Shown here in pieces: positions 16,150 through 24,925 of a stretch of DNA of 64,000 bases. The position numbers and the translations under genes are program-made. Position 1 is the stretch's first letter, and each line of letters opens with the position of its first letter. Where the stretch lies: NCBI RefSeq assembly GCF_021117345.1, contig NZ_CP088261.1:868001-932000 (forward strand), read 5' to 3'. The notes under the pieces were generated by a model. That model was not told where the DNA came from. It worked only from the letters and a program-made list of their open reading frames with translations, and made no database searches. The stretch is from Microbacterium sp. cx-55. Lineage in GTDB: Bacteria; Actinomycetota; Actinomycetes; Actinomycetales; Microbacteriaceae.

Positions 16150-17286
16150 ATGACCGTGCGTGTCGGTGTGGTGGGCGGAGGACAACTCGCCCGGATGATG
16201 ATCGCCCCGGCGGTCGAACTCGGACTCGAGATCCGGGTGCTGGCCGAGCAGGAGGGGATGTCCGCATCCCTCGCCGCGACCCAGGTCGGCGACTACCGCG
16301 ACCTCGACACCGTCCGGGCGTTCGCCCGTGAGGTAGATGTCGTCACGTTCGATCACGAGCACGTGCCGCAGGACGTGCTGCGTGCGCTCGTCAGCGAGGG
16401 CGTCGCGGTGCACCCCGGGCCCGACGCGCTGCAGTTCGCACAGGACAAGCTCGTCATGCGGGCGCGACTCGCCGAACTCGGGATGCCGCAGCCGGACTGG
16501 GCCGCGGTCACATCCGCCGACGAATTGCAGGTCTTCCTCGACGCCCACGGCGGCCGCGCCGTCGTGAAGACGCCGCGCGGCGGCTACGACGGCAAGGGTG
16601 TGCGGGTCGTCAACGCCGCGACCGAGGCCGACGACTGGTTCGCCGCGCTCGCCGAAGACGGGCGGGGCGGTGCGCTGCTCGTCGAGGAGCTCGTGGAGTT
16701 CACCCGCGAGCTCGCGCAGCAGGTGGCGCGGCGCCCGTCCGGTGAGATCGTCGCGTACCCCGTGGTCGAGACGGTGCAGCAGGGCGGCGTCTGCGCCGAG
16801 GTGGTAGCACCCGCCCCGCGCGCCGGCATCCGGCTCGCTCAGGTGGCCGAGCGCATCGGTATCGCGATCGCCGAGGGCCTCGGCGTCACCGGGATGCTGG
16901 CGGTCGAGTTGTTCGAGACGGTCGATGATCGTGTGCTGGTCAACGAACTGGCGATGCGACCGCACAACAGCGGCCACTGGACCCAGGATGGCGCCGTGAC
17001 GAGCCAGTTCGAGCAGCACCTGCGTGCCGTGCTCGACCTGCCGCTCGGCGACCCGTCGGCGCGTGCGGACTGGTCGGTCATGATCAACGTGCTGGGCGGC
17101 CCGTCGCAGGGAACCCTCGATGGCCGCTTCGCCGACGCGATGGCCGCGCACCCGCGGGCGAAGATCCACACGTACGGTAAAGCGCCGCGCCCGGGCCGCA
17201 AGGTGGGGCATGTCACGGTGACCGGCGACGACCTCGACGACGTCGCGTACGAAGCGCGCGCCGCCGCATCCGTCTTCCTCGACTGA
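16150..17286 (+). CDS. purK: 5-(carboxyamino)imidazole ribonucleotide synthase
   Basis: ATP-grasp enzyme converting AIR and bicarbonate to N5-CAIR in purine synthesis. The 378-residue protein starts [14 protein letters not shown], then has [17 protein letters not shown] in the ATP-grasp lobe, [12 protein letters not shown], and the metal-binding [14 protein letters not shown]. The ATG at 16150 was chosen over ATGs 24 and 36 nt upstream because GGGAG lies at good Shine-Dalgarno distance and the family N-terminus begins two residues later. It acts just before PurE, which is encoded 76 nt downstream. Confidence 0.94.
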   Translation: MTVRVGVVGGGQLARMMIAPAVELGLEIRVLAEQEGMSASLAATQVGDYRDLDTVRAFAREVDVVTFDHEHVPQDVLRALVSEGVAVHPGPDALQFAQDKLVMRARLAELGMPQPDWAAVTSADELQVFLDAHGGRAVVKTPRGGYDGKGVRVVNAATEADDWFAALAEDGRGGALLVEELVEFTRELAQQVARRPSGEIVAYPVVETVQQGGVCAEVVAPAPRAGIRLAQVAERIGIAIAEGLGVTGMLAVELFETVDDRVLVNELAMRPHNSGHWTQDGAVTSQFEQHLRAVLDLPLGDPSARADWSVMINVLGGPSQGTLDGRFADAMAAHPRAKIHTYGKAPRPGRKVGHVTVTGDDLDDVAYEARAAASVFLD

Positions 17287-17350
17287 ACGCGAAGCAGGCG
17301 CGGATCGATGCGGGTGCGCGCCGTTCCCGCGAACACACAGCACTGCGGCC

Positions 17351-17356
17351 TACCCT
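17351..17356 (+). promoter_or_regulatory. Putative leaderless -10 box of purE
   Basis: TACCCT ends 6 nt before GTG 17363. It implies that purE and the LCP gene have their own start site besides any read-through from purK. Confidence 0.48.
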
Positions 17357-17362
17357 GAACGG

Positions 17363-17878
17363 GTGACCCGGCCACTGCATTCCTCCGACGCGCCTCTGGT
17401 CGGCGTCGTGATGGGTTCTGATTCCGATTGGCGCGTCATGAGCGCGGCCTCCGAGGCGCTGACCGAGTTCGGCGTGCCGCACGAGGTCGAGGTCGTTTCC
17501 GCCCACCGCACGCCCGACAAGCTGCACCGGTACGGCCGTGATGCGCGCGCCCGCGGACTCAAGGTCATCGTCGCCGGAGCCGGCGGCGCTGCGCACCTTC
17601 CCGGGATGCTGGCATCGGTGACGCCGCTGCCGGTCATCGGTGTGCCCGTGCCGCTCGCAACTCTCGACGGACTGGATTCGCTTCTCAGCATCGTGCAGAT
17701 GCCGGCGGGGATTCCGGTGGCGACCGTGTCGATCGGCGGCGCGAAGAACGCGGGGCTGCTGGCCGCCCGCATCCTCGCGGTCGCGGACTCCGCGCTCGCG
17801 GATCGCATCGAAGCGTACGCGCGGGAGCTCGAAGACGTCGTCGAGCAGAAGAACCAGCGTCTGAAGGATTCCCTGTGA
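17363..17878 (+). CDS. purE: 5-(carboxyamino)imidazole ribonucleotide mutase
   Basis: Moves the carboxylate of N5-CAIR to give CAIR. The 171-residue protein carries the class I PurE signature [14 protein letters not shown], then [26 protein letters not shown] and [10 protein letters not shown]. It starts with GTG. Its stop overlaps the GTG start of the LCP ligase gene in GTGA, an unusual coupling of purine synthesis to cell-wall assembly that is probably just positional. Confidence 0.94.
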   Translation: MTRPLHSSDAPLVGVVMGSDSDWRVMSAASEALTEFGVPHEVEVVSAHRTPDKLHRYGRDARARGLKVIVAGAGGAAHLPGMLASVTPLPVIGVPVPLATLDGLDSLLSIVQMPAGIPVATVSIGGAKNAGLLAARILAVADSALADRIEAYARELEDVVEQKNQRLKDSL

Positions 17879-19353
17879 GCGTGACGAGCGCCGCTCGTCC
17901 GCGCGGTGCCGGTGCTTCATCGCGGAGCGTCGTCAACCCGTATCCGCTCCGCTATCCCGACAGCTCGTCGCGCGCGGGCATGACGCGCCGCGCGTGGTGG
18001 CTCGTCGGGATGAACATCCTCGTTCCGGGGTCGGCGCAGGTTCTCGCCGGTAATCGGCGTCTCGGTCGCATCGGTCTCGGTGCGACGCTGTTCCTCTGGG
18101 GCGTCGTGATCGTCGGCGGCGCGATCGCGCTGCTGTCGCCGAGCGCGATCATCGGGATCGCTGCTGCGACGTGGATTCCGGAGTGGCTGAGCGCGCTCCG
18201 CAGCCTGCCTCTTCTCATCGCTCAGGGGGTGCTGCTGCTGTACGGCGTGCTCTGGGCGGTGCTCACCATCGACACGCTGCGGCTCGTGCGGTTCGTGAAG
18301 ATCGAGCCGTGGGCGCGGATCGGCACCGGAATCGTCGCGATCGTCGTGATGGTGCTGAGCACCGGCGGCGCCGTCTACGCGTCGAACGCGACGGGGGCCG
18401 TCCGCGACACGCTCAGCTCCGTCTTCACCCAGTCCGGCCCCGCGATCCCGCCGGTCGACGGGTACTACAACATCCTGCTGCTCGGCGCCGACAGCGGCGA
18501 GGGGCGCGATTCGATGCGCTTCGACAGCATTTCCGTGGTCTCCGTCAACGCCGACACGGGCGCCGTCAGCATCTTCGGCATCCCGCGCGACATGCCGAAC
18601 TTCCCCTTCGCTCCGGGTCCGATGCAAGACAAGTACCCCGACGGTCATGAGAGCCACGACAGCAAGACCTGCGGCTGGGGGAGTGGCATCAACCAGCTCC
18701 GCACCGAGGTCGAGGTGTGCCAGGACGGCAACGAGCTGTATCCGGATGCGGTGGACAACGGCTCCGAGCCCGGTGTCGAGGCGACGAAGGACGCGGCCGA
18801 AGGCATTCTCGGCATCGAGATCCCGTACTACGCGTTCATCGATATGGATGGTTTCGCGGCGCTCGTCGATGCCCTCGGGGGTGTGAACATCACCGTGACC
18901 GAGCGGCTTCCCGAGGGTGGCGGCCCGGCGTACGCGGGGCAGCCGGCCGAGGACTGGGCCATCGGCTGGATCGAGGCCGGCGAGCAGCACATGGACGGCA
19001 ACACCGCGCAGTGGTATGCCCGATCTCGGTACACGACGAACGACTGGGATCGGATGCGGCGCCAGCGCGAACTGCAGGAGGCGATCCTCGCGCAGGCGAC
19101 GCCGGCGAACGTCCTGACCCGCTTCCAGGAAGTCGCGACGGCCGGGCAGCACCTGGTCAAGACCGATATTCCGCAGTCGATGCTCGGCTACTTCGTCGAA
19201 CTCGCGATGAAGGCGAAAGAGCAGCCGGTCACCACGGTCGAGATGACGCCCGCGACGGGGATCGACGATCGCAACCCCGACTACGCGCACGTGCAGGAGC
19301 TCGTGCAGCAGACGCTGCATCCGGTCGCGGCAACGGAGACTCCCGCGGGCTGA
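17875..19353 (+). CDS. LytR-CpsA-Psr (LCP) family cell-wall glycopolymer ligase
   Basis: Predicted to transfer lipid-linked glycopolymers to peptidoglycan outside the membrane. The first 170 of 492 residues carry about four hydrophobic segments ([59 protein letters not shown] among them), more than the single anchor of classic LCP proteins. The LCP domain follows: [47 protein letters not shown] and [18 protein letters not shown], which hold the conserved aspartates and arginines for the polyprenyl-pyrophosphate headgroup. It opens the glycan locus and is coupled to purE by a 4-nt overlap. Confidence 0.9.
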   Translation: MSVTSAARPRGAGASSRSVVNPYPLRYPDSSSRAGMTRRAWWLVGMNILVPGSAQVLAGNRRLGRIGLGATLFLWGVVIVGGAIALLSPSAIIGIAAATWIPEWLSALRSLPLLIAQGVLLLYGVLWAVLTIDTLRLVRFVKIEPWARIGTGIVAIVVMVLSTGGAVYASNATGAVRDTLSSVFTQSGPAIPPVDGYYNILLLGADSGEGRDSMRFDSISVVSVNADTGAVSIFGIPRDMPNFPFAPGPMQDKYPDGHESHDSKTCGWGSGINQLRTEVEVCQDGNELYPDAVDNGSEPGVEATKDAAEGILGIEIPYYAFIDMDGFAALVDALGGVNITVTERLPEGGGPAYAGQPAEDWAIGWIEAGEQHMDGNTAQWYARSRYTTNDWDRMRRQRELQEAILAQATPANVLTRFQEVATAGQHLVKTDIPQSMLGYFVELAMKAKEQPVTTVEMTPATGIDDRNPDYAHVQELVQQTLHPVAATETPAG

Positions 19354-19404
19354 GTGATTTCGTCCCTCTGCGGTGTCTCTCAGGGGCGGCGGACGGGTGC
19401 TCGT

Positions 19405-19410
19405 TAGTCT
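19405..19410 (+). promoter_or_regulatory. Putative leaderless -10 box of the 19.4-kb glycosyltransferase gene
   Basis: TAGTCT ends 6 nt before GTG 19417. GGAGG directly abuts the start codon, too close for normal Shine-Dalgarno use. Confidence 0.48.
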
Positions 19411-19416
19411 CGGAGG

Positions 19417-20523
19417 GTGACCGTCTCTCTGCGCGTGGTGCTCGACCAGCTCGTCGACGTCGTCGACGCGGACGTGGCGGAGGCCGAAACGCAGATCGCC
19501 CGTGCACTCGTGGCTACCGCGCCCCGGGGCTGCGTCGTCGAGGCGATCGTGCCGGCCGGGTCGGAGGGATCGGTTCCGGATGCGGCGGCCGTCGCCGAGG
19601 TGACGAAGGCGCCGCTCACGCGTGCCAAGCTGTCGGCCGCGTGGCAGCTCGGGATTGCCCCGGGCCTGAATCGCGGGCTCATCCACGCGCCCTCGCTGAT
19701 GGCGCCCCTCGTGCGGCACGACCGTGTGAACGACAACGATCAGACGGTCATTACGGTCTGGGATCTGTGCGCGTGGGAGGTGCCGGACGCGATGCCGCGG
19801 GGCGCGGTCGCGTGGCATCGGTCGATGGTGAAGCGTGCGGAGAAGTACGCCGATGCCGTGATCGTGCCCGCCCACGCTCTTGCCGAGCGGCTCTCCGAGG
19901 CATCGCCGAAGCTGCACTCCCGCATCCGTGTGATTCCCGGCGCCGCGCCGCTCGGGTTCGCCGTGCCCTCGGATGCGGTCGGTCGTCGTCGCGAGCTGAT
20001 GCTGCCCGATGAGCTGATCGTGCTCGCCGGTGGTCGCTGCGATGATGCCGCGCTGGCCGCGGGCCTGGCCGCGATCGCATCGCTGGGCGATGAGCATGCG
20101 GTGGTCGTGCTCGATATCGCCGAGGGTGGAGAGTCGCGGGTGGAGGACCTCGCCGCGGCCGCGGGCCTTCGCGCCGAGGTCGTGCATTCGCAGGCTTCGC
20201 TGTCGCCCGCGGATCGTGCCGCCGTCTTCGGTGCGGCCCTCGCCGTCGTGGCCCCCTCCGCGTTGACCGCGTTCCCGTGGCGTGTGGTGGAAGCGATGGC
20301 GCTCGGGGTTCCCGTCGTCGCGGTCGCGTCGCCGATCCACCAGGAGATTCTGCTCGACGGCGGCTCGCTCGCGCCGGCGGAAGGCCTGGGCGAAGCGCTC
20401 GCCGAAGTGCTGTCGACCGACGCGAATCGACGACGCGCATCGGTGCGTGCCGCCGACCGCGGCAAGGCGTTCGCGTGGCGCGACCACGCCGAGCGCGTGT
20501 GGGCGCTGCACGCCGAGCTGTAG
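19417..20523 (+). CDS. GT-B fold glycosyltransferase (family 4-like)
   Basis: Predicted retaining sugar transferase of 368 residues in the glycan locus. The N-terminal Rossmann half runs from VVLDQLVDVVDADVAEAETQ through the NDNDQTVITVWDLCAWEVP region, which resembles rhamnosyl/mannosyltransferases. The C-terminal half has RIRVIPGAAPL, VVAPSALTAFPWRVVEAMAL and GVPVVAVASPIHQEILLDGG. The expected E-x7-E motif is only partly kept: one glutamate in VVEAMALGVPVV. Sugar and acceptor cannot be read. Start GTG 19417 follows a -10-like box by 6 nt. It converges on the Wzt gene 39 nt away, with no clear terminator. Confidence 0.82.
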   Translation: MTVSLRVVLDQLVDVVDADVAEAETQIARALVATAPRGCVVEAIVPAGSEGSVPDAAAVAEVTKAPLTRAKLSAAWQLGIAPGLNRGLIHAPSLMAPLVRHDRVNDNDQTVITVWDLCAWEVPDAMPRGAVAWHRSMVKRAEKYADAVIVPAHALAERLSEASPKLHSRIRVIPGAAPLGFAVPSDAVGRRRELMLPDELIVLAGGRCDDAALAAGLAAIASLGDEHAVVVLDIAEGGESRVEDLAAAAGLRAEVVHSQASLSPADRAAVFGAALAVVAPSALTAFPWRVVEAMALGVPVVAVASPIHQEILLDGGSLAPAEGLGEALAEVLSTDANRRRASVRAADRGKAFAWRDHAERVWALHAEL

Positions 20524-20562
20524 GAGCGGGCGCCGCTAGGCGAAGTGCTCGAAGAGCCGGCG

Positions 20563-21303
20563 TCAGACGCGCATCATCGCGACGGCCTCGTGACTCGGCC
20601 CGTCAAACACCAGCTCGCCGTCCCGAAGCAGGACCCCTCGGTTGCAGAGCGCCGAGACCATGTCGAGGTCGTGCGAAACGACGACGAGTGTCTTTCCCGC
20701 GGCATGTAGCTCGCGGATGCGTGCGAGGCACTTTTGCTGGAAGGGCTCGTCGCCGACCGACAGGATTTCATCGATGAGGAGGATGTCTACCTCGGTGTGG
20801 ATGGCGACCGAGAACGCTAAGCGAAGAAACATGCCGGAGGAGTAGTGCTTGACCTCGGTGTCGATAAACTTCTCGATCTCGCTGAAGGCGACGATCTCGT
20901 CGTAGCGTTCCTGGGTCTCGCGTCGACTCATACCGAGGATCGCGGCGTTGAGGAAGATGTTCTCGCGCCCCGACAGATCGGGGTGGAAACCAGCACCAAC
21001 CTCGATGAGCCCCGCGACGCGTCCGCGCGTCAGCACGGCCCCCTTGTCGGGACGCAGTACTCCGGAAATCAGCTTGAGCATGGTCGATTTGCCCGACCCA
21101 TTGAAGCCGAGGAGGGCGACCGACTCGCCCTCGCCGATGGAGAAGGACACGCCGTCCAGGGCATGGAAATCGGTAGTCAGCGGTCGGCGCCGCACCGATG
21201 CGAGGAATGTCTCCTTGATGGAGTGGGTGTGGCGGAGCTTGAAATCCTTCCGGACATTGTCGACGACAATACGGGGGACGTCGAGGTCAGAGGTCTTGGG
21301 CAA
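20563..21303 (-). CDS. Polysaccharide ABC exporter ATPase (Wzt/TagH-type), first system
   Basis: ATPase of a glycopolymer exporter. 246 residues with Walker A GFNGSGKST, a Q-loop region RVAGLIEVGAGFHPDLSGRE, signature YSSGMFLRLAFSVA, Walker B ILLIDEILSVGD and the switch histidine in VVVSHDLDM. The HPDLSGREN block is typical of the polysaccharide subfamily. It lacks the C-terminal carbohydrate-binding domain of long Wzt proteins, so recognition of a terminal cap is not expected. Its start overlaps the permease gene end by 17 nt. A second, only distantly similar pair is at 41.8-43.3 kb. Confidence 0.9.
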   Translation of the reverse strand: MPKTSDLDVPRIVVDNVRKDFKLRHTHSIKETFLASVRRRPLTTDFHALDGVSFSIGEGESVALLGFNGSGKSTMLKLISGVLRPDKGAVLTRGRVAGLIEVGAGFHPDLSGRENIFLNAAILGMSRRETQERYDEIVAFSEIEKFIDTEVKHYSSGMFLRLAFSVAIHTEVDILLIDEILSVGDEPFQQKCLARIRELHAAGKTLVVVSHDLDMVSALCNRGVLLRDGELVFDGPSHEAVAMMRV

Positions 21304-22156
21304 AACGCCCCTCCAATCGGCGGAAGACGATCTGGCCGATCACCATGAAGCCGAAGGACACGGCGGCAGCGATGCCCGCAAAGGTCCAGAGACCTGGCAG
21401 GAGCTGACCGCCGGCCGGGTCGAGCGGGTACCAGATTCCGTAGTGGAACAGTTCGATCGCGGGTGTGAGGGGGTTCAACCGATACAGCACGAAGAGCCAC
21501 TCCGGCACCTTCTGTGCCACCATCTCCCATTGATACATCACCGGTGAGGCCCAGACAGCGCACATCGTGATGATCTCGACGAAGCTTTGAGCGTCGCGGA
21601 AGGTGACGTTGATCGCCCCGAACAGGAGCCCTAGCCCCGTTGCCAGCATGGCGACGATGGCGAGCGCCAGGAGGACTGCGGCGATGTGCGCGAGCGAGGG
21701 CAGCCACCCGAAGAACAGGGAGATGACGATCAGCACCGCGATCTGCGGGAGCGTGTTCACCGCGGCGATGAGCATGCTCGATACCGGGAACATCTCGCGC
21801 GGCAGATAAATCTTCTTGATCAGCGCAGAGTTGTCCACCAGCGAGCGGGTGCCGTTAGAGAACGCCTCATTGAAGAACGTGACGACTGTGTTGCCGGCGA
21901 GTAGGTAGATCGGGAAATACTCAACCCTGTCGTTCATCCCGAGAAACACGCCGATGGCCAGGTAGAAGACGACGAACTGGACCAGCGGTTTGACGTAGGA
22001 CCAGAGCCAACCGAGCACCGATCCCCGGTAGCGGATCTGGACTTCTTTGCGCACGATCAAAGAGAGCAGATAGCGCCTTCGGAAGACGTCGAGGAGTCCA
22101 CCGGCGCGCCCTGGTTCTTCCATCTGTGGGTGCTGCACAGCAGGCGGAAGTGTCAT
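21287..22156 (-). CDS. Polysaccharide ABC exporter permease (Wzm/TagG-type), first system
   Basis: Integral membrane half of the exporter with the following ATPase gene. 289 residues, about six transmembrane segments, ABC-2 type, with family blocks RKEVQIRYRGSVLGWLWSYV at the N-terminus, YFPIYLLAGNTVVTFFNEA and VTFRDAQSFVEI, and a C-terminal GIWYPLDPAG region. ATG 22156 was chosen because AAGGAGGGCG, one of the best Shine-Dalgarno sequences in the window, directly precedes it. An upstream extension would collide with the divergent glycosyltransferase gene. Confidence 0.9.
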   Translation of the reverse strand: MTLPPAVQHPQMEEPGRAGGLLDVFRRRYLLSLIVRKEVQIRYRGSVLGWLWSYVKPLVQFVVFYLAIGVFLGMNDRVEYFPIYLLAGNTVVTFFNEAFSNGTRSLVDNSALIKKIYLPREMFPVSSMLIAAVNTLPQIAVLIVISLFFGWLPSLAHIAAVLLALAIVAMLATGLGLLFGAINVTFRDAQSFVEIITMCAVWASPVMYQWEMVAQKVPEWLFVLYRLNPLTPAIELFHYGIWYPLDPAGGQLLPGLWTFAGIAAAVSFGFMVIGQIVFRRLEGRFAQDL

Positions 22157-22217
22157 CGCCCTCCTTGTCGGGTTTGGTGCCCGTCGGACGGACCTCGTCA
22201 ATCCTAACGGGGACGTC

Positions 22218-23999
22218 ATGTGGATGAGCCGCCTGGCGCTCCGGACGGCGTGGAGCGCGCTGGTAAGGTCGAAGAGTTCCGGAAAAGAGAAGCCTGAGAT
22301 TGCGCACGTGACACTCGAAACCGCCCTTGACCAGCCCGCCCTCTTCACGATCGCTACCGCTCCTGCAGCTCTCGATGAGTTGAGCGTTCGAGAGCGCCGT
22401 TTGTTGGTGGGCGCGCTTAACTTCCACGCACTGATGGCACCTGGCCAAACCCTCACGATTCACGGATACGACGGGGACTGGACCACCCTGCCGCGAACCA
22501 CTGACGATTCAACCTTCACCGGAATGTCCAGGGTATTTCGGAAGAGAATCTTCTCGTTCGACATCGAGAGTCGCGTCCGGCCTGAGGAACGCCCTGCAAT
22601 CGTGGCGGAGAAGCCGAGCTTGCGTCTGTCTTCGCGGGAAACGCGCCACCTGCATGTCTCCCGTGATGCGGTACTCGACTTCGACCCGCCGAGAGATATC
22701 TCCCCCGATCCTGTGCGTCGCGTGCTGCGGGCAATTCGAGCGAAAGCGCCCCTGTGGTATGACGAGGCGCGGGATGTTGAGCTTCTCCGGCACCGGCGCG
22801 CGCTACTGACCTCCGCCCCGCGCCGCCGATACGAGGAGGAATTCCATCCTGGAGGCGGACATTCTCATGCCGATTCGGAGATCATCCCGGCTTACACGTT
22901 TCACGCGGACGCCCCTAGAGCAGTGATCGTCGGTCTCCACTGGTTTGAGCTGGGTGGTGCCGAGCGGTGGGCATTCGAGACCGTGCGTCTCGCACGGGAA
23001 GCGGGGCTCATTCCAATCGTCCTGACGAACCGTGATTCCCATCAGCCGTGGATCGGTAGACCCGAGCTGGATGGGGCCCTCCTCATTCCCTTTTCGGAGG
23101 CGACGGCGCTCAGTCAGACGCCCGGCGTCGAAGAGTTGCTCCGTGCGCTTATGCGCGAGTTCGACGTGCGCGGTGTCGTAGTCCATCACAACCAATGGCT
23201 TTACGACCGGTTGCACTGGATCAGAAAGTCGCGCCCGAACATTCCGATCGTCGATTCCACTCACATTGTCGAGTACCGAGGCGGCGGATACCCGCTCAGC
23301 AGCGCGATGGTGGAGGAAGTTATCACGGCGCATCACGTGATCTCCCCGTCGTTGGCGCGCTGGATGACCGATGTGCAGCGGATCGATCCGAAGAAGATCG
23401 TGATGGCGCCGTTGGGCGGTCTGACCGTCGACGTGTCGACCCCCGTCTTCCGGGATCGCGCACCAGATGAGTCATTCGTGGTTGCCTTCGTCGGTCGGAT
23501 ATCCCGGCAGAAGGCTCCCGAAGTATTCGTCAGCATGGCGCGACGAATGCGGGGTCTGCCCAACGTCGAATTCATCATGCACGGGGATGGCGAGCTCTCC
23601 AGTTGGCTTGACGATGTCATCCGCTCGCAGGGGATGGAGGGCCGCATCCGGCGCCGCAACTCGTCCGTCGCGGTGTCCATGACGCTCGATGAAGCCCACG
23701 TTCTCGTCGTTCCGTCGCACAACGAAGGACTGACCCTGACGTCGCTTGAAGCGATTGCGCACGGAGTACCCGTCGTGTCCACGGCCGTCGGCGGGCAGGG
23801 CGATCTGATCCCGAACCGCGCACTGGTTCCGCGTCGGGCGCACGCCGCGGCGCGGGAGTTGACGCGCGTCGTGTCCGGGCTGGTGGGTGACGAGATTTCT
23901 CGGAAGAAGCTCTGGATAGACGAGCTCTCAGCCGAGCGGGGGCTGCTCGCGCAGCGTTCCGCGAGCGAATGGTTCCAAGAGGAGATCAGCGGATGGTAA
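22218..23999 (+). CDS. Large GT-B glycosyltransferase with unrecognised N-terminal half
   Basis: 593 residues. Residues ~228-593 are a family 4-type glycosyltransferase: GLHWFELGGAERWAFETVRL (sugar acceptor lobe), FVGRISRQKAPEVFVSMARR, and PSHNEGLTLTSLEAIAHGVP with the E-x7-E pair. The first ~225 residues are charged and not recognised. The start is uncertain: ATG 22218 and 22224 are possible, and GTG 22308 would drop 30 residues. The gene is visibly less GC-biased at third positions than its housekeeping neighbours, hinting at acquired DNA. It overlaps the next glycosyltransferase gene by 7 nt, so the two are a unit. Confidence 0.82.
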   Translation: MWMSRLALRTAWSALVRSKSSGKEKPEIAHVTLETALDQPALFTIATAPAALDELSVRERRLLVGALNFHALMAPGQTLTIHGYDGDWTTLPRTTDDSTFTGMSRVFRKRIFSFDIESRVRPEERPAIVAEKPSLRLSSRETRHLHVSRDAVLDFDPPRDISPDPVRRVLRAIRAKAPLWYDEARDVELLRHRRALLTSAPRRRYEEEFHPGGGHSHADSEIIPAYTFHADAPRAVIVGLHWFELGGAERWAFETVRLAREAGLIPIVLTNRDSHQPWIGRPELDGALLIPFSEATALSQTPGVEELLRALMREFDVRGVVVHHNQWLYDRLHWIRKSRPNIPIVDSTHIVEYRGGGYPLSSAMVEEVITAHHVISPSLARWMTDVQRIDPKKIVMAPLGGLTVDVSTPVFRDRAPDESFVVAFVGRISRQKAPEVFVSMARRMRGLPNVEFIMHGDGELSSWLDDVIRSQGMEGRIRRRNSSVAVSMTLDEAHVLVVPSHNEGLTLTSLEAIAHGVPVVSTAVGGQGDLIPNRALVPRRAHAAARELTRVVSGLVGDEISRKKLWIDELSAERGLLAQRSASEWFQEEISGW

Positions 24000-24925
24000 C
24001 GACAGCTGCAGTTGTGGTGACTTTCAATCGTCTCGAGAAACTCAAAGCGGTTATCGAGTCCGTTCGTGCGCAGATTGAGCCCGTTGAGACGCTCATCCTT
24101 ATCGACAACGCCTCAACAGATGGCACGCGGGAGTATCTGGCGACACTCCGCGATCAGGACGGAATCGACGTCGTGACGATGCCGCGCAATGTCGGCGGGG
24201 CGGGGGGTTTCGCCGAGGGAATGCGGCGCGGATACGGCACGGGCGCCGACTTCGTCTGGATCATGGACGACGACTGTTACCCCGAGTCGACGGCGCTTGC
24301 GGAGCTCACGCGCGGATTCGCCGACGCGGTCGATGAGCTCGGACCGGATGTCCCCTTCGCCTGCTCCGTCGTCAAGTTCACCGACGGAACAATCTGCGAG
24401 ATGAACAATCCGGTCCCCACCTGGGACTGGGGGCGACTGTTGGTCAAAGGGCAGCGCAATGTCATGGTGACAACGTGCTCGTTCGTCTCGGTGCTGGTCC
24501 CGCGGTGGGCGATCGCGGAGTACGGCCTGCCTTACGCCGAGTACTTCATCTGGTTCGACGACCGCGAGTACACGTTGCGGCTTACGCGCAGGTGCCCGGG
24601 CGTCCAAGTGCTCGACAGCGTCGTTATCCACGACATGGGTGAGAACCGCGGAGTCAACTTCGGGATGGTCGATCCCGCGAGCGTGTGGAAGTTCGAACAC
24701 GGCGTCCGCAACGAAGCGTCGTACCTTTTCCACCATCGAGGGCTCTTGTACTACATCGAGTTCGGTGCGCGACTGGCGGTCAGCCTGCACCGAGGCCGGG
24801 TGCCGCTGCCGCTGCGCGCGAGACTCTTCAAGAAATGGCTCGCTGGAGTAACCTTCAACCCCCAGGTGGCTTTCCCCGACCACTCACCCGAGGATAAGCG
24901 CCCGAATACTCATTCGCGCAGGTAG
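23993..24925 (+). CDS. Family 2 glycosyltransferase, GlfT1-like
   Basis: 310 residues from the ATG overlapping the previous stop. The GT-A fold starts VVVTFNRLEKLKAVIESV, then LIDNASTDGTREYL, NVGGAGGFAEGMRRGY and the metal-binding WIMDDDCYPES. Later blocks FIWFDDREYTLRLTRR and VIHDMGENRG fit the galactofuranosyltransferase GlfT1 group of actinobacteria. With UDP-galactopyranose mutase in the locus, transfer of galactofuranose is plausible, but the group also includes rhamnosyltransferases. It converges on the rmlC-rmlD fusion and overlaps it by 16 nt. Confidence 0.85.
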   Translation: MVTTAAVVVTFNRLEKLKAVIESVRAQIEPVETLILIDNASTDGTREYLATLRDQDGIDVVTMPRNVGGAGGFAEGMRRGYGTGADFVWIMDDDCYPESTALAELTRGFADAVDELGPDVPFACSVVKFTDGTICEMNNPVPTWDWGRLLVKGQRNVMVTTCSFVSVLVPRWAIAEYGLPYAEYFIWFDDREYTLRLTRRCPGVQVLDSVVIHDMGENRGVNFGMVDPASVWKFEHGVRNEASYLFHHRGLLYYIEFGARLAVSLHRGRVPLPLRARLFKKWLAGVTFNPQVAFPDHSPEDKRPNTHSRR